Source: Cnuella takakiae
GTDB taxonomy: Bacteria > Bacteroidota > Bacteroidia > Chitinophagales > Chitinophagaceae
Direction of reading: 5' to 3'
Assembly (NCBI RefSeq): GCF_001953305.1
Contig: NZ_MTFE01000010.1
Span: 4,843,933 to 4,878,052 of the forward strand
Length of the DNA stretch: 34,120 nt
Below the pieces are notes generated by a model. The model saw nothing but the letters and a program-made list of their open reading frames with translations, did no database searches and had not been told where the DNA came from. Shown here piece after piece: positions 22,439 to 29,633 of the stretch; position 1 is the first letter of the stretch, and every line of letters starts with the position of its first letter. The position numbers and the translations under genes were made by a program.

Positions 22439-22486
22439 AAGGCCGTACAGATAATCACTTTGTGGTTAGCTGTACGGCCTTTTTTT
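22439..22486 (+). terminator. Strong terminator of the mini-protein unit
   Basis: A 12-bp stem (22439-22450 with 22470-22481) extended by an inner 7-bp stem (22452-22458 with 22462-22468, one G-T pair), then a T-run 22480-22486. Confidence 0.9.
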
Positions 22487-22489
22487 ATC

Positions 22490-22679
22490 GCAGATGGAAG
22501 GATGAGGAAGGATGTCGCTGATGGAGGTTGAAGGATTGGAATGCATGGTGTGATGTACGGTTCGGAGATGGATTGAATGAAAGGGATGAAAACAGTTTCA
22601 ATCTTCCCTGCAACTCAACTGATCCTATTGCAATCTTCAATACCCAATACCCAATTACTAATCACCAATCACCTATCCC
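22490..22679. repeat. Intergenic low-complexity: GGATG-rich stretch and CAATACCC/ATCACC array
   Basis: 22490-22595 is purine-rich with many GGATG units. 22630-22679 is an array of CAATACCC-, AATTACT- and ATCACC-like units that runs directly into the minus-strand stop codon at 22680. I see no gene here. Confidence 0.6.
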
Positions 22680-23747
22680 TCATTCTTCATAATCATAAGG
22701 CAGCTGGTCGGCGAGGTTTTTCCAGCTCCAGTATCCCTGATTGGTCCAATTGCGCTGGTCGAGGAAATAGCCGTTGGGCATGATGAGGATGCCATCACTC
22801 AGGTCAACATAAGATATCTGGAATGGCACATCCTTGGGCATGTTGTATTGCTGCAGGTAGCGCAGGTTGGGAGCAGCCTTGCTATAGGTGATGCTGGCTT
22901 TGCGCGGAAAATACAGTTCTGCATTGCCGGTACTGTCGTCAAACAAATAGTAGCTGGTATCATAGGGATTGGAAAGCCTGCCAAACTGGTTGCGGCTGCC
23001 CGAAGTGAGCACATCCACCAGGAAGCCTTCCTGCTTTAGGGTACTGTCGTAATAAGACCGCAGGAAGTGTAACCTTGAGCCCTGGTATGCCTGCCGGCGT
23101 GCCTCGGCCCATTGGCGCTGTTGCGTGGTATCGCCTTCCATGGGTTGAAACAAACAGGCTCCGCGGTAGGTGTTCACCAAGGTTTTGTTGTACAACACAA
23201 ACGAATCAAGCTGGTAGCGGATCTCATAACCCAGTGCCGCATTGCGCAGCCGCAAAGGTTCGGAAGCCAGCACTTTTACCCGGTCGTTGCGTTTGAAGTA
23301 CAAAAATTTCAGGGCTTCCGGATTAAGCAGGGTACAGCTATCGGCATTGGGCGTAGCGCCAACAAAATAGCGGAGGAATGCAGGGCCATACTGTTGCCAG
23401 CCATCGGCCACCTCGTTGCTGCTGCGGATCACTACTTCCTCGATATTCTTCTCTTCTTTTTTCAATGCTATATCCAAACCCTGATCGGCAGAAGCTTCAA
23501 TATTGAGGGTCTTTTTGGTATAACCCGTATAGGAAATAATCAACTCGTAGCCACCCTTTGCCAACTGCAACTGGTACCGGCCTTCCTTATTGGTGATAAC
23601 GCCGCGGGTAGTGTTCTGGGCAAAGACGGAAGCGCCTTCCAACGGCTGGCGGGTATCGACATCTACAACGGTACCGCTGATAAGGGCTTGTGCTAAAAGG
23701 GTACTGCCACAGCACAGAGCAAAGAGGAACAGGAAAAATGGCTTCAT
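22680..23747 (-). CDS. Carboxypeptidase-regulatory-like domain protein, exported
   Basis: The product is 355 residues. After a signal peptide (about 1-20, 'CCGSTLLAQ'), a CarboxypepD_reg-like beta-sandwich covers about 20-100: 'ISGTVVDVDTRQPLEGASVFAQNTTRGVITNKEGRYQLQL', 'YELIISYTGYTKKTLNI'. In Bacteroidota this module usually precedes a TonB-dependent barrel, but here it is followed by about 250 residues of another soluble region ('GWQQYGPAFLRYFVGATPNA', '...FLYFKRNDRVKVLASEPLRLRNAALGYEIRY...'), a stand-alone architecture I have seen as uncharacterised. It is probably periplasmic or outer-membrane associated; function is unknown. The ATG at 23747 starts the signal peptide. It lies 42 bases downstream of the SDR gene on the same strand, a probable two-gene unit. 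Confidence 0.82.
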   Translation of the reverse strand: MKPFFLFLFALCCGSTLLAQALISGTVVDVDTRQPLEGASVFAQNTTRGVITNKEGRYQLQLAKGGYELIISYTGYTKKTLNIEASADQGLDIALKKEEKNIEEVVIRSSNEVADGWQQYGPAFLRYFVGATPNADSCTLLNPEALKFLYFKRNDRVKVLASEPLRLRNAALGYEIRYQLDSFVLYNKTLVNTYRGACLFQPMEGDTTQQRQWAEARRQAYQGSRLHFLRSYYDSTLKQEGFLVDVLTSGSRNQFGRLSNPYDTSYYLFDDSTGNAELYFPRKASITYSKAAPNLRYLQQYNMPKDVPFQISYVDLSDGILIMPNGYFLDQRNWTNQGYWSWKNLADQLPYDYEE

Positions 23748-23789
23748 GGAAGAAGAGGTTTCAGGATTGTGCCTGCAGCACACAAACAG

Positions 23790-24800
23790 CTATAACGACA
23801 ACCGGCCGTCATTTAGTGCCTGCAGGTATTGGGCTGCAGCCCTTTCGATAACCACAGGTAAGGGCGTGTAGGTAAAACCCGGTAAGGCTTGCAGCAATGC
23901 GCTGTTTTCAAAACGCGTCTGGCTTTGGGCAATGCGGGCTGTTTCGGAAGTAAGCAGGGGTTTTTTACCCGACAGCATGGCCTTGAGCGCTTCTAACCGC
24001 CAGGCAAGGCCTGCCAGCAAAGGCGTGGCATTCTGCGCCGGCCTTTTTTTCCCAAAGCCATCGGCAATCAGGTGTAGCAGGTTGCGGAAAGAAAGATCAT
24101 CGGCTGAAACAATAAAGCGTTTGCCGTGCAGATCAGACAAGAGAGCTTGCACAGCAGCCTGGGCTACATCTTCCACTCCTACAAAACCGTTCACGCCATT
24201 GGTATACCAGGGAAATTCCTGGTAAGCATTTTTGAAGATGGCGCAGGACGACTGGTGCCAGTTGCCAAAACCCAAAATGGTACTCGGGTTAAGGATGACG
24301 CCTTCCAACCCTTCGGCAAAGCCACGCCATACCTCCATTTCGGCGCCGTGCTTGGAAATGGCATAGGCGGTATTGCGCTTGCTGTCGGTCCACTTCTTTT
24401 CTTCGTTCACCGTTTCTGCCTTTACGCTTCGGCCAAGAGCCGCAACGGAACTAATGTGCACCAAACGGCGTACGCCCCTTTCAATGGCCATGTTCACCAC
24501 ATTGGCCGTGCCTTCCACATTTACCTGTTGCAACAGCTGCCTGTCGGAACTGTGAAAAGAAACCACGGCAGCTGAATGTATCACGGCATCTATACCTTCC
24601 ATTGCCTCTTCAAGCGAAACAACATCCAGCACATCGCCGGGCACCCACTCTACCTGCTCCGCAATTGCCCTGGGCAGGTAAAACGGCAGCGCATCGGAAC
24701 GGCGAATTGCCCGCACCCCAATACCAGTTTGCACCAGGGACTGCAAAATATAAACGCCCAAAAAGCCGGTACCGCCGGTCACAAGGACTTTATTCAGCAA
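23790..24800 (-). CDS. NAD-dependent epimerase/dehydratase (extended SDR)
   Basis: A 336-residue cytosolic Rossmann oxidoreductase. The nucleotide motif 'VTGGTGFLGVYIL' is at 7-19, the adenine-side D56 in 'PGDVLD', the catalytic S117/S118 in 'HISSVAALG', and the YxxxK pair Y146/K150 in 'YAISKHGAE'. 'NPSTILGFGNW' follows as in dihydroflavonol-4-reductase- and 3-beta-HSD-like SDRs, suggesting a hydroxy/keto substrate rather than a nucleotide sugar. The start appears to be TTG at 24800: there is no ATG between an in-frame stop 8 codons upstream and the glycine motif. That is unusual and worth checking. TATATTGC upstream may be the -7 element. Confidence 0.88.
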   Translation of the reverse strand: MLNKVLVTGGTGFLGVYILQSLVQTGIGVRAIRRSDALPFYLPRAIAEQVEWVPGDVLDVVSLEEAMEGIDAVIHSAAVVSFHSSDRQLLQQVNVEGTANVVNMAIERGVRRLVHISSVAALGRSVKAETVNEEKKWTDSKRNTAYAISKHGAEMEVWRGFAEGLEGVILNPSTILGFGNWHQSSCAIFKNAYQEFPWYTNGVNGFVGVEDVAQAAVQALLSDLHGKRFIVSADDLSFRNLLHLIADGFGKKRPAQNATPLLAGLAWRLEALKAMLSGKKPLLTSETARIAQSQTRFENSALLQALPGFTYTPLPVVIERAAAQYLQALNDGRLSL

Positions 24801-24867
24801 ATTGAAAAGTTGTGGGTTTGTTTAGGAGGCTGCAATATACCCCATGTTGGGGAGATGAAGGATAGGT

Positions 24868-24912
24868 TATGGACGATGGGCCATAGACCATGGACCATGG
24901 ACTATGGACGAC
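24868..24912. repeat. CCATGGAC/CCATAGAC array, nearly palindromic
   Basis: About five 8-base units of CCATRGAC, ATGGACGA and similar. The core 24881-24907 equals its own reverse complement except for the A spacers, which would mismatch. It lies in the 182-base gap 24801-24982. Confidence 0.65.
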
Positions 24913-24982
24913 GAGGTTAGTACCAAATAAGAAAAGATGCCTTGGCAAAAACAATCACCGATTACTATTCTCCACTTCTCAT

Positions 24983-25825
24983 TCACCATTCATAAAATCC
25001 TTTCCCGGTCTTCTTGCCCAACTCGCCTTCTTTCACTTTTACTTCCTGCAGGTAGGATGGCTTCAATCGTTCCGGTTGTCCCAGTTGCGCGTATACCGAG
25101 CAGCTCACGGCATAGTTCACATCATTGCCAATAAGGTCCATCAACCTGAAGGGGCCCATGCGAAAACCCTTGTCTTCCAGAATGCGGTCAATTTGCGCCA
25201 GGTCCGTGCCCGCTTCTGCCAGCCGGAGTGCTTCAATATAATACGGACGCGCTACCCTGTTGACGATAAATCCGGGGGCATCGGCACAGCGCACCGGCGT
25301 TTTACCCAAGTGCCGCACCAGTTGCAGTAAGGTTTCTATTGTTGCGGCTGCAGTTGCTGCACCCTGCACCACTTCTACCAGGGGCATGAGTGCTGCGGGA
25401 TTAAAAAAATGCAGTCCCGCAAACCTTTCGGGATGCGGCAGCGTGGCAGCCAGCCTGGTAATGGATAAAGATGAAGTATTAGAGGCCAGCAAGGTGTCCG
25501 GCTCGTTGATGGCGGCAAGTTGGGTAAATAGCTGTTGCTTGGCCTCAGGCTGCTCTACGATCGCTTCTATGACGAGGTGGGCTTTACATAGATTGATATC
25601 GCTGGTAAACCGGAGCTTTTCCCACATGTCTTTCCCTGCCTGTTCGGTCAGCTTGCCCTTTGCTACCCCTTTTGCAATCAACGCTTCCAGCTCCTGGCGG
25701 GCAATTTCCAATACAGGTTCGTTGGGATCATAAACAAGGGTGGTGAAGCCGGCGGCTGCACATACCTGGGCAATGCCCCTGCCCATGGTGCCGGCACCGC
25801 AAACGGCAATCGTATGAATATTCAT
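24983..25825 (-). CDS. 3-hydroxyacyl-CoA (3-hydroxybutyryl-CoA) dehydrogenase
   Basis: The 280-residue product has the usual length of Hbd/PaaH enzymes, which oxidise 3-hydroxyacyl-CoA with NAD+ in beta-oxidation, butanoate or phenylacetate metabolism. The Rossmann motif 'VCGAGTMGRGIAQ' starts at 8. The catalytic residues align by spacing with the mitochondrial enzyme: S118, H139 ('LHFFNPAALMPLVE'), E151 and N189 ('APGFIVNR'). The C-terminus 'GELGKKTGKGFYEW' is typical. It lacks a fused enoyl-CoA hydratase. The ATG at 25825 is chosen because the NAD motif begins a few residues in; the 48 extra upstream residues are not conserved-looking. No beta-oxidation partners are nearby. Confidence 0.93.
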   Translation of the reverse strand: MNIHTIAVCGAGTMGRGIAQVCAAAGFTTLVYDPNEPVLEIARQELEALIAKGVAKGKLTEQAGKDMWEKLRFTSDINLCKAHLVIEAIVEQPEAKQQLFTQLAAINEPDTLLASNTSSLSITRLAATLPHPERFAGLHFFNPAALMPLVEVVQGAATAAATIETLLQLVRHLGKTPVRCADAPGFIVNRVARPYYIEALRLAEAGTDLAQIDRILEDKGFRMGPFRLMDLIGNDVNYAVSCSVYAQLGQPERLKPSYLQEVKVKEGELGKKTGKGFYEW

Positions 25826-25983
25826 GCAAGCAATACTTAGGCGTACAAGGTAAGGGATAAGCTGCAAGCCTGCTGTAGCGGCCGGGTATAGTTTTGGCTG
25901 ACCAGAATCATAGACCCTGCAGGCGCAATCCTTAAAACCAGGAACAGGCCTGCCGTATTTTGTAACCACCCAACCATTAGTAT

Positions 25984-26181
25984 ATGAAAAAGAAACAAAA
26001 GCAAAACCTGGCCATTGGCATTACTATTGGCGCTATTGCCACCGGCCTAACGGCCTACCTGCTGTTCCGTAAAAAAGCGAAGCAAGACAAGCCCTCCAAA
26101 AGAGCGCCCCAGCTGGATATTGATAACCCGGGCAGCCAGGCCGAGTTTCCTACAACGGCTACGGAGTCGGAAGTAGGATAG
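25984..26181 (+). CDS. Small single-span membrane protein (65 aa)
   Basis: A lysine-rich start (MKKKQKQN) is followed by a membrane helix (about 9-27, 'AIGITIGAIATGLTAYLLF'), then a basic stretch 'RKKAKQDKPSKR' and an acidic Ser/Thr-rich tail. The layout resembles YtxH-like small anchored proteins often linked to stress. The charges on both sides leave topology open. The start ATG is supported by a TATTTTGT sequence about 25 bases upstream, a variant of the -7 element. It is divergent from the 3-hydroxyacyl-CoA dehydrogenase gene. Confidence 0.65.
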   Translation: MKKKQKQNLAIGITIGAIATGLTAYLLFRKKAKQDKPSKRAPQLDIDNPGSQAEFPTTATESEVG

Positions 26182-26182
26182 G

Positions 26183-26470
26183 GATAATAAGCCAATTAGC
26201 TAATGTGATAATGCGCTAAATGATACCTGTTTTCATCGAGCGGAGAAAAGACTGCAAGCTTTTAGCTGGAAGTAGGGCCTTATTCCTGATTCAGAAAAAG
26301 CTACAACAGTAAGCATCCCATACCTGGCAAACTGAATTTGATAATGGAGCCAAAAGTCGGCTTCATAAAAAAGCTTTGTGAAGTTGGTTCACAAAGCTTT
26401 TTATCTATATCAAGGTCTCGTGTACCCGCCAATTAGCACATTAGCTTATTATCAAATTAGCTCATTATTC
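26183..26470. repeat. Gap bounded by inverted AATTAGC/CTAATGTG arrays
   Basis: The left array (26183-26222) and the right array (26428-26470) are built of the same units in opposite orientation; GATAATAAGC (26183-26192) is exactly inverted at 26444-26453. The left one begins 2 bases after a stop codon and the right one runs into the pheS stop. The middle holds the terminator at 26368-26402 and no gene. Confidence 0.65.
26368..26402. terminator. Bidirectional 15-bp terminator
   Basis: 26368-26382 pairs exactly with 26388-26402 around GTTGG, with A5/T5 ends. It lies between the convergent small membrane protein gene and pheS. Confidence 0.85.
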
Positions 26471-27499
26471 CTACACTGCCCCTGTAAACTGTTTCAGGAA
26501 GCGCAGGTCATTTTCGCTGAAGAGGCGCAGGTCGTTGATGCCATACTGCAGCATGGTAATGCGCTCGATTCCCATACCAAAGGCATAGCCCGTGTATTTG
26601 TTGGCATCAATACCGCAGTTTTCCAGCACCCTGGGGTGCACCATTCCGCAACCCAGAATTTCTACCCAGCCGCTATGCTTGCACACGCGGCAGCCTTTAC
26701 CACCGCAAATGAGGCAGCTGATATCCATTTCGGCGCTGGGCTCGGTGAAGGGGAAGTAAGAAGGGCGGAAACGCACTTTTACATCCTTGCCAAACAGCTC
26801 CTGTACAAAGAAATAAAGGGTTTGCTTCAGGTCGGCGAAGCTAACATGCTCGTCGATGTACAAACCTTCCACCTGGTGGAAAAAGCAGTGGGCACGCGCC
26901 GAGATGGTTTCGTTGCGGTACACACGGCCCGGGCAGATAATGCGGATGGGCAGCTGGCCTTTTTCCATCTCGCGGGTTTGCACGTTGGAAGTGTGGGTAC
27001 GCAGCAGCCAGTCGGGGTTTTGCGAAATATAAAAAGTATCCTGCATGTCGCGGGCAGGATGGTGCTCGGGCAGGTTTAGCGCGGTGAAGTTGTGCCAGTC
27101 GTCTTCCACTTCAGGGCCGTCGGCAACGGCGAAACCCAAGCGGTGGAAAATATCGATGATGCGTTTGCGCACCAGGTTAATGGGATGACGCGAGCCTGCA
27201 ACCAGCGGATCGCCGGGCAGCGAAAGGTCGATATCATCGGCAGCCTGTGGCCCGTTGTCCGCAACCTCTTTAGCTCCTTCGTATTTGGCTTCGGCAAACT
27301 GCTTGAACTCGTTCAGCACCTGTCCGAACGCTTTCTTCTGCTCATTGGGCACATTGCGCATCTCGCCAAAAAGTGCCTTTACAATACCTTTTGTTCCCAG
27401 GAACTTAATGCGGTACTCCTCCAGTTGCTGGGGCGATCCAATTTCCAGGGACTCTATTTCCTGGCGGTAAGCGGCAATTTGCTGCACGATCTGATCCAT
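26471..27499 (-). CDS. pheS: Phenylalanine-tRNA ligase alpha subunit
   Basis: The 342-residue product is the catalytic subunit of the alpha2-beta2 enzyme that charges tRNA-Phe in the cytosol. An N-terminal coiled coil (about 1-85) binds tRNA, then the class II core holds motif 2 ('RDMQDTFYISQNPDWLLRTHTS'), 'GRVYRNETISARAH' and motif 3 ('GMGIERITMLQYGINDLR'). 'FTEPSAEMDISC' opens a cysteine-rich insert (CxxC...CxxC, 'CLICGGKGCRVC') that probably binds zinc and is found in a subset of bacterial PheS. pheT is not adjacent. The start ATG at 27499 is 5 bases after a perfect -7 element, implying a leaderless mRNA. Confidence 0.97.
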   Translation of the reverse strand: MDQIVQQIAAYRQEIESLEIGSPQQLEEYRIKFLGTKGIVKALFGEMRNVPNEQKKAFGQVLNEFKQFAEAKYEGAKEVADNGPQAADDIDLSLPGDPLVAGSRHPINLVRKRIIDIFHRLGFAVADGPEVEDDWHNFTALNLPEHHPARDMQDTFYISQNPDWLLRTHTSNVQTREMEKGQLPIRIICPGRVYRNETISARAHCFFHQVEGLYIDEHVSFADLKQTLYFFVQELFGKDVKVRFRPSYFPFTEPSAEMDISCLICGGKGCRVCKHSGWVEILGCGMVHPRVLENCGIDANKYTGYAFGMGIERITMLQYGINDLRLFSENDLRFLKQFTGAV

Positions 27500-27504
27500 G
27501 GGGG

Positions 27505-27512
27505 CAAAGATA
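27505..27512 (-). promoter_or_regulatory. -7 promoter element TATCTTTG directly before pheS ATG
   Basis: A perfect TAnnTTTG on the minus strand, with transcription expected near 27500, one base before the ATG. Confidence 0.6.
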
Positions 27513-27514
27513 AG

Positions 27515-27788
27515 AACCGCAGATTTGTATGATTGGAAATGATTTGTATGAACCGGTGATTGGCAGCATTCGAAAAGGTTTGAGCAGAACCAGCGCTCAG
27601 TAGTTACTCACCTGATTTAAGAACAACCTGTTTTAATAATTGCATGCACATCCTATTTACTATAATACTTGCTGCTTCAACCTTTATCGTCCACTTGGAA
27701 CGGTAACATTTAAGTCTTATTAATCCTTTCAAAATTTTGCAAATCACCGGCTCATACAAATCATTTCTAATCACAGAACCCTGCGGTT
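27515..27788. repeat. 274-bp inverted-repeat element filling the pheS-murI gap
   Basis: The arms are 27515-27562 and 27742-27788. Matching blocks are AACCGCAG (27515-27522, inverted at 27781-27788), GAAATGATTTGTATGA (27536-27551, inverted at 27752-27767) and CCGGTGATT (27553-27561, inverted at 27742-27750). The enclosed 180 bases are AT-rich with no ORF. A third arm-like copy lies at 10539-10576. The right arm touches the murI stop codon. Confidence 0.7.
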
Positions 27789-28602
27789 ACAGGTCGATAT
27801 GCTCCGCCTGCACTTCCCTGCCAAAAAACCGGGTAGCGTTTGTTTTAAAATCCAATGCGGAATCTGTGGTGAAGAAACGACAGCGACCACCCTGGGTAAG
27901 CTGGGTTTGTATTTCAGGGTGTCGGTTCAGGTAATCATCCAGGCTGGCGGCAACAATTTCGCCCTGGCTCACCACTTTTACATGTTTCGGAAGGTGGGCT
28001 TTGATCTGCTCCTCCAACAGGGGATAGTGGGTGCAGGCCAGTAATAGGGTATCGATACCGGGGCTTTGCGCCAGCAGGTGGTTAATGTGCTTCTGTACAA
28101 AGAAGTCGGCTCCGGCACCTTCATGCTCGCCGTTTTCAATCAGCGGCACCCACATGGGACAGGCCTCCTGGGTTATGTGCAGCTGGGGGAAAAACTTCTT
28201 TATTTCAATATCGTAGGTGTTGGACTGTACCGTACCGTTAGTGGCCAATATGCCTATTTCACCGCTCTGCGAGTAATTGCCGATGATTTCGGAAGTAGGC
28301 CGGATTACGCCCAACACCCTTCCTTTTGGATTCAGATGCTGCAGGTCGTTTTGCTGAATGGTACGCAGTGCCTTGGCCGAAGCGGTATTGCAGGCAAGGA
28401 TGATGAGCGGGCAGCTTTGCTGAAACAGCCAATGCACGCACTCAAGGGTGTATTTGTAAACGGTTTCAAACGAGCGGGTGCCATAAGGAGCACGGGCATT
28501 ATCACCCAGGTAGATATAATCGTACTGGGGTAGCCGGTTTACCAGTTGCTTGAAAACGGTAAGGCCGCCATAACCCGAATCAAAAACACCGATTGGACTC
28601 AT
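27787..28602 (-). CDS. murI: Glutamate racemase
   Basis: The 271-residue product makes D-glutamate for peptidoglycan in the cytosol. The two catalytic cysteines are in place: C71 in 'ILACNTASA' and C190 in 'LLACTHYPLL'. D8 and S9 in 'GVFDSGYGGLTV' and 'YLGDNARAPYG' complete the active site. The ATG at 28602 starts this motif directly; 25 upstream in-frame residues are rejected. A near-consensus -7 element (CATCTTTG, 28607-28614) ends 4 bases before the ATG, so it may be leaderless and transcribed apart from the ompH-bamA genes. Its last codons touch the inverted repeat element. Confidence 0.96.
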   Translation of the reverse strand: MSPIGVFDSGYGGLTVFKQLVNRLPQYDYIYLGDNARAPYGTRSFETVYKYTLECVHWLFQQSCPLIILACNTASAKALRTIQQNDLQHLNPKGRVLGVIRPTSEIIGNYSQSGEIGILATNGTVQSNTYDIEIKKFFPQLHITQEACPMWVPLIENGEHEGAGADFFVQKHINHLLAQSPGIDTLLLACTHYPLLEEQIKAHLPKHVKVVSQGEIVAASLDDYLNRHPEIQTQLTQGGRCRFFTTDSALDFKTNATRFFGREVQAEHIDL

Positions 28603-28606
28603 GCGC

Positions 28607-28614
28607 CAAAGATG
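28607..28614 (-). promoter_or_regulatory. -7 element CATCTTTG directly before murI ATG
   Basis: Seven of eight bases match TAnnTTTG; the expected start falls on the A of the ATG. Confidence 0.45.
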
Positions 28615-28660
28615 GTAAATGCGGAAGAGATAGACAAAGAATGATGATGAGGGATTAAAT

Positions 28661-28700
28661 TTCACGCAAAGGCGCAAAGAAGCAATGGGCGCAAAGATAG
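28661..28700. repeat. CGCAAAGA-type short tandem array
   Basis: Four degenerate units of ACGCAAAGG/CGCAAAGA/GCGCAAAGA. It lies in the 373-base gap between murI and ompH, which also holds a hairpin repeat, an ACTCATT array and a terminator, but no gene. Confidence 0.6.
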
Positions 28701-28747
28701 TCTTGAAATTCGCGCAATTTTTATCTTGAAAGCCTTAAGGCCGGGGA

Positions 28748-28768
28748 ATGCCGAAACAAGTTCGGCAT
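28748..28768. repeat. Dispersed hairpin repeat ATGCCGAA-ACAAG-TTCGGCAT, copy 2
   Basis: 8-bp perfect stem, same ACAAG loop and GACAG flank as copy 1 at 9423-9443, with one compensated pair changed. Confidence 0.7.
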
Positions 28769-28890
28769 GACAGGTTTCTGAAGATTAAATGCTTCCCGTA
28801 TGCTTATAAACCGTTATTGGATTAACCTGGTTTCAATGCTGCTCCTTTTTCCTTCAAGATACTGGTAACCGGAAACTGGCAACCAAAATC

Positions 28891-28920
28891 ACTCATTACT
28901 CATTCTTCATTACTCCTCAT
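28891..28920. repeat. ACTCATT array
   Basis: Four degenerate units of ACTCATT/CTTCATT lie just downstream of the ompH terminator. The same unit type appears at 33121-33150 and 33231-33254. Confidence 0.55.
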
Positions 28921-28921
28921 G

Positions 28922-28950
28922 AAAAAGGGACCAACCTTGCGGCTGATCCC
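28922..28950 (-). terminator. Terminator of the bamA-ompH transcript
   Basis: On the minus strand a 10-bp stem (28941-28950 with 28927-28936, two G-U pairs) has a GNRA-type GCAA loop and is followed by five U (28922-28926). It is 25 bases after the ompH stop. Confidence 0.85.
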
Positions 28951-28975
28951 CTTTCATATTGTTCTGAAAAGCGGA

Positions 28976-29524
28976 TTATCTTCTGGGAGCAGCGGCGGCT
29001 GCAGGTGCACCGGCGGCGGGCACTTTCAGGTTCAGCTTTTTGGCTACCAGGGGCAGCAGGTCGTCGGCCGGGGGCACAACAATCAGGGCTTCACGGTTCA
29101 GCACATAAGCATAACCATTTTCCTTGGCAGTACCTTGGATAGCGGCTTCTACCTTGCGGTAGATGGGCTCCAGCAGTTCTTGCTGCTTACCCTGCAGGGC
29201 CTGCTGGGTAATTTGCTGCCAGTTCTGGATCTGGTAGGCATAACCTTCCAGTTCCTGGCGGATTTGGTTTTTCACCTGGGCACTGAGCTTTACGGAGTCC
29301 TTGGTGCTCACCATGCTGTCCTTACGGTTGTATTCCTGAACCATATAGGTAAACTGGGGGTTCAGCGAATCGCTTTGGTACTTGCGCAGCAAAGAATCGA
29401 TCCTGGTGGTTTCAGGCATTAGCGAAATCACCTGCTCTACGGAGATGTAACCGGTTTTTTGCGCACTGGCAGTACCTGCTACAATCATCAGCAGGGCGGC
29501 CACAAAGAATTTCAACTTGTTCAT
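28976..29524 (-). CDS. OmpH/Skp-family periplasmic chaperone, second copy
   Basis: The 182-residue product has a signal peptide (about 1-22, 'MIVAGTASAQ') and the Skp/OmpH layout: a beta start 'TGYISVEQVISLMPET', a long helical pair rich in Gln, Glu and Lys (about 35-115) and a beta end 'YAYVLNREALIVVPPADDLLP'. The C-terminus is an Ala/Pro tail. Skp trimers hold unfolded outer-membrane proteins in the periplasm and hand them to BamA. The helical arms are shorter and less charged than in the upstream paralogue. The ATG at 29524 begins the signal peptide. It lies 109 bases downstream of the first copy and ends at a good terminator. Confidence 0.9.
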   Translation of the reverse strand: MNKLKFFVAALLMIVAGTASAQKTGYISVEQVISLMPETTRIDSLLRKYQSDSLNPQFTYMVQEYNRKDSMVSTKDSVKLSAQVKNQIRQELEGYAYQIQNWQQITQQALQGKQQELLEPIYRKVEAAIQGTAKENGYAYVLNREALIVVPPADDLLPLVAKKLNLKVPAAGAPAAAAAPRR

Positions 29525-29633
29525 TTGGGTTTGTTTGTTCAATAGTTTAATGATGACAGTTAAATCGTCCTGGTTGTATGGGTGGTATGTTTTATGAAAC
29601 CATTTGTGTTTGCCGGTTGCCGGCCAACAGCAC

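Noticed and set aside
22680-23747. TonB-dependent receptor (SusC-like)
   Set aside because: Only the N-terminal carboxypeptidase-regulatory module is shared; there is no plug or barrel and the protein is far too short.
24881-24907. CCATRGAC array as a CRISPR-like or palindromic operator
   Set aside because: Units are contiguous with no spacers, and the palindrome would carry A-A mismatches at each spacer base. It is a short degenerate microsatellite.
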